The notes beneath the pieces were generated by a model. The model did no database searches. It was given only the letters and a program-made list of their open reading frames with translations, and was not told the DNA's origin. Both the position numbers and the translations under genes were made by a program. From Patagioenas fasciata (taxonomy: Eukaryota > Chordata > Aves > Columbiformes > Columbidae), in contig NW_027288748.1 of assembly GCF_037038585.1 (NCBI RefSeq), forward strand, positions 620,001 through 684,000: 64,000 bases of DNA, written 5' to 3'. This document shows, one piece after another, positions 59,905 through 64,000 of the stretch (position 1 is the first letter of the stretch; every line of letters starts with the position of its first letter).

Positions 59905-60760
59905 TTCTCTCTTTCATCCCCCTTTTCCCTCTTTTCCCTCTTTCCCCCTTTATCCCTCTTTCCCCCCTTTTTCCCTTCCCCCCCTTTTTCCCTCTTTTCC
60001 CTCTTTCCGCCGTTTTTCCCTCTTTTCCCTCTTTCCCCCCTTTTCCCTCTTCCCACTTTTCCCCCCCTTTTTCCCTCTTTTCCCTCTTTCCCCCTTTATC
60101 CCTGTTTCCCCCCTTTTTCTCCCTTTCCCCCCTTTTTCCCTCTTCCCCCTCTTTTCCCCCTTTTTCTCCCTTTTTCCTTCTTCCCCCCCTTTTCCGCCTT
60201 TTCCCTCTTTCCCCCTTTATCCCTCTTTTCCCTCTTTCCGCCCTTTTCCCTCTTCCCCCCTTTTTCCCTCTTTTCCCTCTTTCCCCTTTATCCCTCTTTG
60301 CCCCCTTTTTCCCTCTTTTTCCTCTTCCCCCCCTCTTCCCCCTCTTTTCCCTCTTCCCCCTTTTTCCCTTTTCCCCTCTTTTCCCCCTTTTTCCTCTTTC
60401 CCCCCTTTTCTCCCCTTTTCCCTTCTTTCCCACCTTTCCCTCTTTCCCCCTCTTTCCATCTTATCCCTCTTTTCCCCCTTTATCCCTGTTTCTTCCCTTT
60501 TCCCCCCCTTTCCCTCTTTCCTCGCTTTTTCCCTATTTTTCCCTCTTTTCCCCCTTTTTCCCTCTTTTCCCTCTTTCCTCGCTTTTTCCCCCTTTTTCCC
60601 TCTTTCCCCCCTTTTTCCCCCTTTTCCCTCTTTCCTTGCTTTTCCCCCCTTTTCCTTCTTTCCCCCCTTTTCCCCTCTTTTCCCTTTTTCCCCCTTTTCC
60701 CTCTTTCCCCCCTTTTTCCCCCTTTCCCCCCTTTTCCCTCTTCCCCGTTTCCCTCTCCCG
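59905..60760 (+). repeat. Polypyrimidine tract, copy 2
   Basis: Counterpart of 30775-31655 with small length differences; nearly pure C/T on the plus strand. Confidence 0.9.
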
Positions 60761-60931
60761 TTTTCCCGTCCCTCCTCCCATTCCCGTGCAGCCCAACCCC
60801 TTCCCCCCTTTTCCCCAGAGCAGTTTTCATACAGATCCCCCCTTTCCCCCCAGCCCCGAACCCCCGGGGGTTTCTCAGCATCAGCAGCCACTTCACTCCC
60901 CCCAATTTAACTCTTTGTGTCCCTTTTCCAG

Positions 60932-61215
60932 GCTCTTTGGGAGCCCGGGTGTCCTGGGGCCGCTCTGGTTTTTGCTCCGGGGTGTTTGGAGCCCGGTGAC
61001 CACGGACCTGTTTCCCTTGGGCGACGAGCTGCGTGGCTTTGCCCAGAGCCCCGGGCTGCTCTGCGGGGAAGCGCTGGAGCCCGACCTGGAGCCCAGTCTG
61101 AGCCTGGAGCCCGACCTGAGCCTGGAGCCCGACCTGGAGCCCAACCTGAGCCTGGAGCCCAACCTGAGCCTGGAGCCCGACCTGAGCCTGGAGCCCAACC
61201 TGAGCCTTGAGCTCA
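60932..61215 (+). pseudogene. Exon 2, copy 2, with ATG changed to ACG
   Basis: Acceptor CCTTTTCCAG is intact. Coding sequence after the ACG matches copy 1 (DLFPLGDELRGFAQSPGLL) and then has a shorter LSLEP repeat (61074-61207). A donor at CTCA|GTATTT after 61215 leaves one base, which joins E3 in its open frame; without splicing the frame stops at about 61229. Confidence 0.5.
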
Positions 61216-62735
61216 GTATTTACTACTGATCAGTATTTAGTAATGATGGTCAGTATTTATTAATGATGATCAGTATTTATTAATGGTGATCAGTAATTAT
61301 TAATAACGGCTAGTATTTATTAATGACGCTCAGTATTTATTAATGATGGTCAGTATTTATTAATGACGATCAGTATTAGTGGTGATCAGTAATTATTAAT
61401 AACGGTATTTATTAATGACGATCAGTATTTATTAATGATGGTCAGTATTTATTAGGGACAATCAGCATTTATTAATGATGGTCAGTATTTATTAATGACG
61501 ATCAGCATTATTAATAAGGATCAATATTTATTAATGGTGATCAGTATTTATTAATAACGACCAGTGTTTATTAGTGATGGTCAGTATTTATTAATGGTGA
61601 TCAGTATTTATTAATGATGGTCAGTATTTATTAAGGACGATCAGTATTTATTAATGGTGATCAGTAATTATTAATAACAGTCAGTATTTATTAATGACGA
61701 TCACTATTTATTAATGATGGTCAGTATTTATTAATGACGATCAGTATTATTAATGATGATCATTATTTATTAATGATGATCAGTATTTATTAATAACAAT
61801 CAGTATTTATTAGTGACAGTCAGCATTTATTAAGGACAGTCAGTATTTATGAATGGTGGTCAGTATTTATTAAGGACATCAGTATTTATTAATGATAGTC
61901 AGTATTTATTAAGGACAATCAGTATTTATTAATGATGGTCAGTTTTTATTAATGGTGATCAGTATTTATTAATAAGGATCAGTATTAATGATGATCAGTA
62001 TTTATTAATGATGGTCAGTATTTATTAATGACAATCGGCATTATTAATAAGGATCAATATTTATTAATGGTGATCATTTATTAATAACGATCAGTATTTA
62101 TTAGTGATGGTCAGTATTTATTAATGGCGATCAGTATTTATTAATGATGGTCAGTATTTATTAATAGCGATCAGTATTTATTAATGACAATCAGTATTTA
62201 TTAATGACGGTCAGTATTTATTAATAACGATTGGTATTTATTAATGATGATCAGTATTTATTAATGATGGTCAGTATTTATTAATGATGATCAGCAATAT
62301 GAATAAGGATCAATATTTATTAATGGTGATCAGCATTTATTAATAATGATCAGTATGTATTAATAACGATCAGTATTAATGATAACCAGTATTTATTAAT
62401 GATGGTCAGTATTTATTAATGGCGATCAGTATTTATTAATAACGATCAGTATTAATGATGATCAGTATTCATTAATGATGATCAGTATTTATTAATGACA
62501 ATCAGCATTATTAATAAAGACCAATATTTATTAATGGTGATCAGCATTTATTAATAATGATCAGTATTTATTAATGATGGTCGGTATTTATTAACGGCGA
62601 TCAGTATTTATTAAGGATGATCAGTATTTACTAATGACGGTCAGTATTTATTAACGGTGGCTGGTATTTATCAACAATCGGTATTGATTAACGGTCGCTA
62701 TCTATTAATGATGAGCATTTATTAACGGCAGAGCA
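61216..62735 (+). repeat. A/T-rich 18-20 bp minisatellite, copy 2 (expanded, ~1.5 kb)
   Basis: About 80 units of TATTTATTAATGATGATCAG and variants, 2.6 times the length of copy 1's tract. Internal sub-blocks recur, for example ATTATTAATAAGGATCAATA near 61507, 62040 and 62290, indicating stepwise block expansion. Confidence 0.9.
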
Positions 62736-62769
62736 ACCCCTGCCCGCCACCGTTGCTTCTCTCGTGCAG

Positions 62770-62827
62770 GGTGGGAACATCTACCGCCTGCCGACCGCGG
62801 CTGGGAGGAAAACGCCTGCACCGGGCG
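62770..62827 (+). CDS. Exon 3 (58 bp), present only in copy 2
   Basis: Excellent splice signals: acceptor GCTTCTCTCGTGCAG and donor GGGCG|GTGAGT. With one base from E2 it reads R then WEHLPPADRGWEENACTG and joins E4 as R-HLAAT. One other frame is open as well. Copy 1 lacks this exon and about 110 bases around it; there, the A/T-rich repeat abuts TCCTTGCTATTTAACCC. The ancestral gene probably had it. Confidence 0.5.
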
Positions 62828-63045
62828 GTGAGTGAACCCGTGGGAGCTTGAGGGCACGTTTGCCTTAAATCCTTGTTATTTAACCCTTTTGGCTTGAAAC
62901 CTTTGAGACCGAACGCCGATTGATTCCACCGGGCAAGCTCCACCTGCCTGGAGCTTCAGTGCCGACTACGCCATCTGTTCTAAAAGCGCCGTGACTTTAT
63001 CATGTTGATTTTTTTACCTATTTATCCTGATTTTTGTCACTTTAG

Positions 63046-63130
63046 CCACTTGGCGGCTACTCCGGTTGAGGATGGCGGCGTCTCCATGTGCCGGAACCAC
63101 GGGTGGTCGGTGGACGCCGAGAGGGGGCAG
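63046..63130 (+). CDS. Exon 4, copy 2
   Basis: 85 bp, intact acceptor TGTCACTTTAG and donor GGGCAG|GTAACG. Encodes HLAATPVEDGGVSMCRNHGW then SVDAERGQ; two residue changes against copy 1. Confidence 0.45.
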
Positions 63131-63485
63131 GTAACGGGCACCCATGGGTGCTGCTCATTGAGCGGGGATCTGAGCGAAGGCGGCGAGGGGGACGGCGGTG
63201 CCGTCGAAGCCCTTTGCGGGGGTCGTTACCAAATTGTGCGTAACTGGATGATTTGTGAAAGTCGCTGCCGATTGAGTGGAGACGACGGGGTGAGAAAACG
63301 AGAAATAGGGAATCGCTGCGGTGTAAAGATTCGCGTTGCGCGCTCCCGCCCGGTTTGGGTCGTGTTTAGCGTAGCGGGTTTTATTATCCTCGTTATATAA
63401 TGGAGAAATAATTGGGAAGAGCAGTTTGCAAAGCGCTTTGATATCCTCCAGCGCCACCGACGCTCCCGGTTCCGTTTGTGCTCAG

Positions 63486-63615
63486 GTGCGCGACGCGGGC
63501 GATGCAAACACCGCGAAACCATCGTTGGGAGATGGAAACGGCGCCTCCGAACCCCCGACGCTGTCCGAAAACCCCCCTGGTGATCCCGGTGTTGGTTCCA
63601 GTGACAAGGAACGAG
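63486..63615 (+). CDS. Exon 5, copy 2 (last exon of this copy)
   Basis: 130 bp, acceptor TTTGTGCTCAG and donor CGAG|GTGGGT. Same as copy 1 except for the end, GVGSSDKER instead of GVGSGDKKQ. No downstream exon remains, because the locus inverts 155 bases later. Confidence 0.45.
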
Positions 63616-63769
63616 GTGGGTGAGGAGTACTTGGATGGTTGTGCGATGATTCGGCAACCGGCGGTGCCGGAGTCGCTTCCCAGAGCACCCGTGTGTGTGT
63701 CCCTGGCTGAACCAAGGGTGCTACGTGCCCCAGAACCCCCCAAATTACACCCAAATAACACCCAAATAC
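63616..63769 (+). other. Remnant of intron 5, copy 2, up to the inversion junction
   Basis: Follows copy 1 until about 63755 (AAATTACACCCAAATAACA). Then comes a short ACACCCAAATA repetition, and inverted flank sequence starts at 63770. Confidence 0.6.
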
Positions 63770-64000
63770 ACCCGGGAGTAACCCTAAGGACCCAGTAGTT
63801 GGGGGGTGTCAAGGGTTAAGATCGTGAAACTGTGGGGACCCCTAATGTCCCCAGGGGCCATTGTGACATCCTGGGGACCCTGCATTGTCCCCAGGGCCAT
63901 TGTGACACCATGGGGACCCACTTTGTCCCCAGGGCCCATTGTGACGTCTCAGGATCCCCCATTGTCCCCAGGGCCCATTATGACATTCTGGGGACCCCAA
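63770..64000 (-). repeat. Inverted array end: reverse complement of 57570-57800
   Basis: From ACCCGGGAGTAACCCTAAGG onward the sequence is the reverse complement of the array B terminus and its flank, colinear over all 231 bases to the window end. 63770 pairs with 57800 and 64000 with 57570. Only a few mismatches were seen, for example GGGTTAAG against the reverse complement of CTTAAGCC. The G-rich strand is now the minus strand. The spacer between the arms is about 6.0 kb. The array evidently continues in this orientation beyond the window. Confidence 0.9.

Larger units (their letters stand above)
59571..63769 (+). pseudogene. Second copy of candidate gene: start codon lost, 3' half missing
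   Basis: Contains counterparts of E1, E2, E4 and E5 plus an extra exon E3. The start codon of E2 is ACG instead of ATG (61002-61004), and no in-frame ATG follows before the end of E2. The copy stops in intron 5 at 63769, where the sequence switches to the inverted array, so E6 to E9 and the poly(A) signal are missing. Splice signals of the remaining exons are intact. It could still be transcribed, with ACG in strong Kozak context used inefficiently, but loss of function is more likely. Confidence 0.55.

Overview
This window looks like GC-rich bird DNA, probably from a microchromosome or similar compartment. The best evidence is a 3' fragment of a CR1 LINE at about 38960-39500, the dominant retroposon of birds. 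Nothing looks prokaryotic: there are splice signals, a GC-rich promoter, a poly(A) signal and about ten minisatellite families. About 45 of the 64 kb is one G-rich tandem repeat with a 39-41 base unit. Its unit length and GC-richness recall the 41-bp PO41/CNM families of galliform birds, including those reported around the MHC/NOR microchromosome. I could not compare sequences, so neither the family, the species nor the chromosome is established.

Layout: (1) array A, 1-28606, with tandem higher-order duplications of 1648, 940 and 1097 bp and a recurring block of about 1.4 kb; (2) a gene-bearing segment, 28607-40786, in which the part up to about 33670 exists twice; (3) array B, 40787-57747, which repeats array A's organisation about 29 kb downstream; (4) a second, shorter copy of the gene-bearing segment, 57748-63769; (5) the start of a third array in INVERTED orientation, 63770-64000, mirroring 57570-57800. 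The backbone is therefore a macro-duplication of about 29.1 kb ending in an inverted junction.

Inside the gene-bearing segment is a plus-strand candidate protein-coding gene that I do not recognise. It has a GC-rich, E2F-site-bearing promoter with a non-coding first exon (to 30530), a start codon at 31901, seven coding exons with chosen phase-compatible splice junctions to a stop at 37433, and a poly(A) signal at 37840-37845. The predicted product is about 667 residues. It has an acidic LSLEP repeat domain, a basic cluster KRRRRPKP (a possible nuclear localisation signal), a GAPVPSP heptad domain and a C-terminal repeat carrying SUMO-consensus-like VKIE/LKME motifs. Copy 2 has lost the start codon (ATG to ACG) and everything after exon 5, but it keeps an exon (62770-62827) that copy 1 lacks. 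The two copies are thus differently damaged or differently spliced relatives.

The long open frames in the arrays, polypyrimidine tracts and minisatellites are by-products of repeat units of 39, 21, 30 or 18 bases, or of strand composition. They are not annotated as genes. No tRNA, rRNA, CRISPR array or recognisable viral gene was seen.
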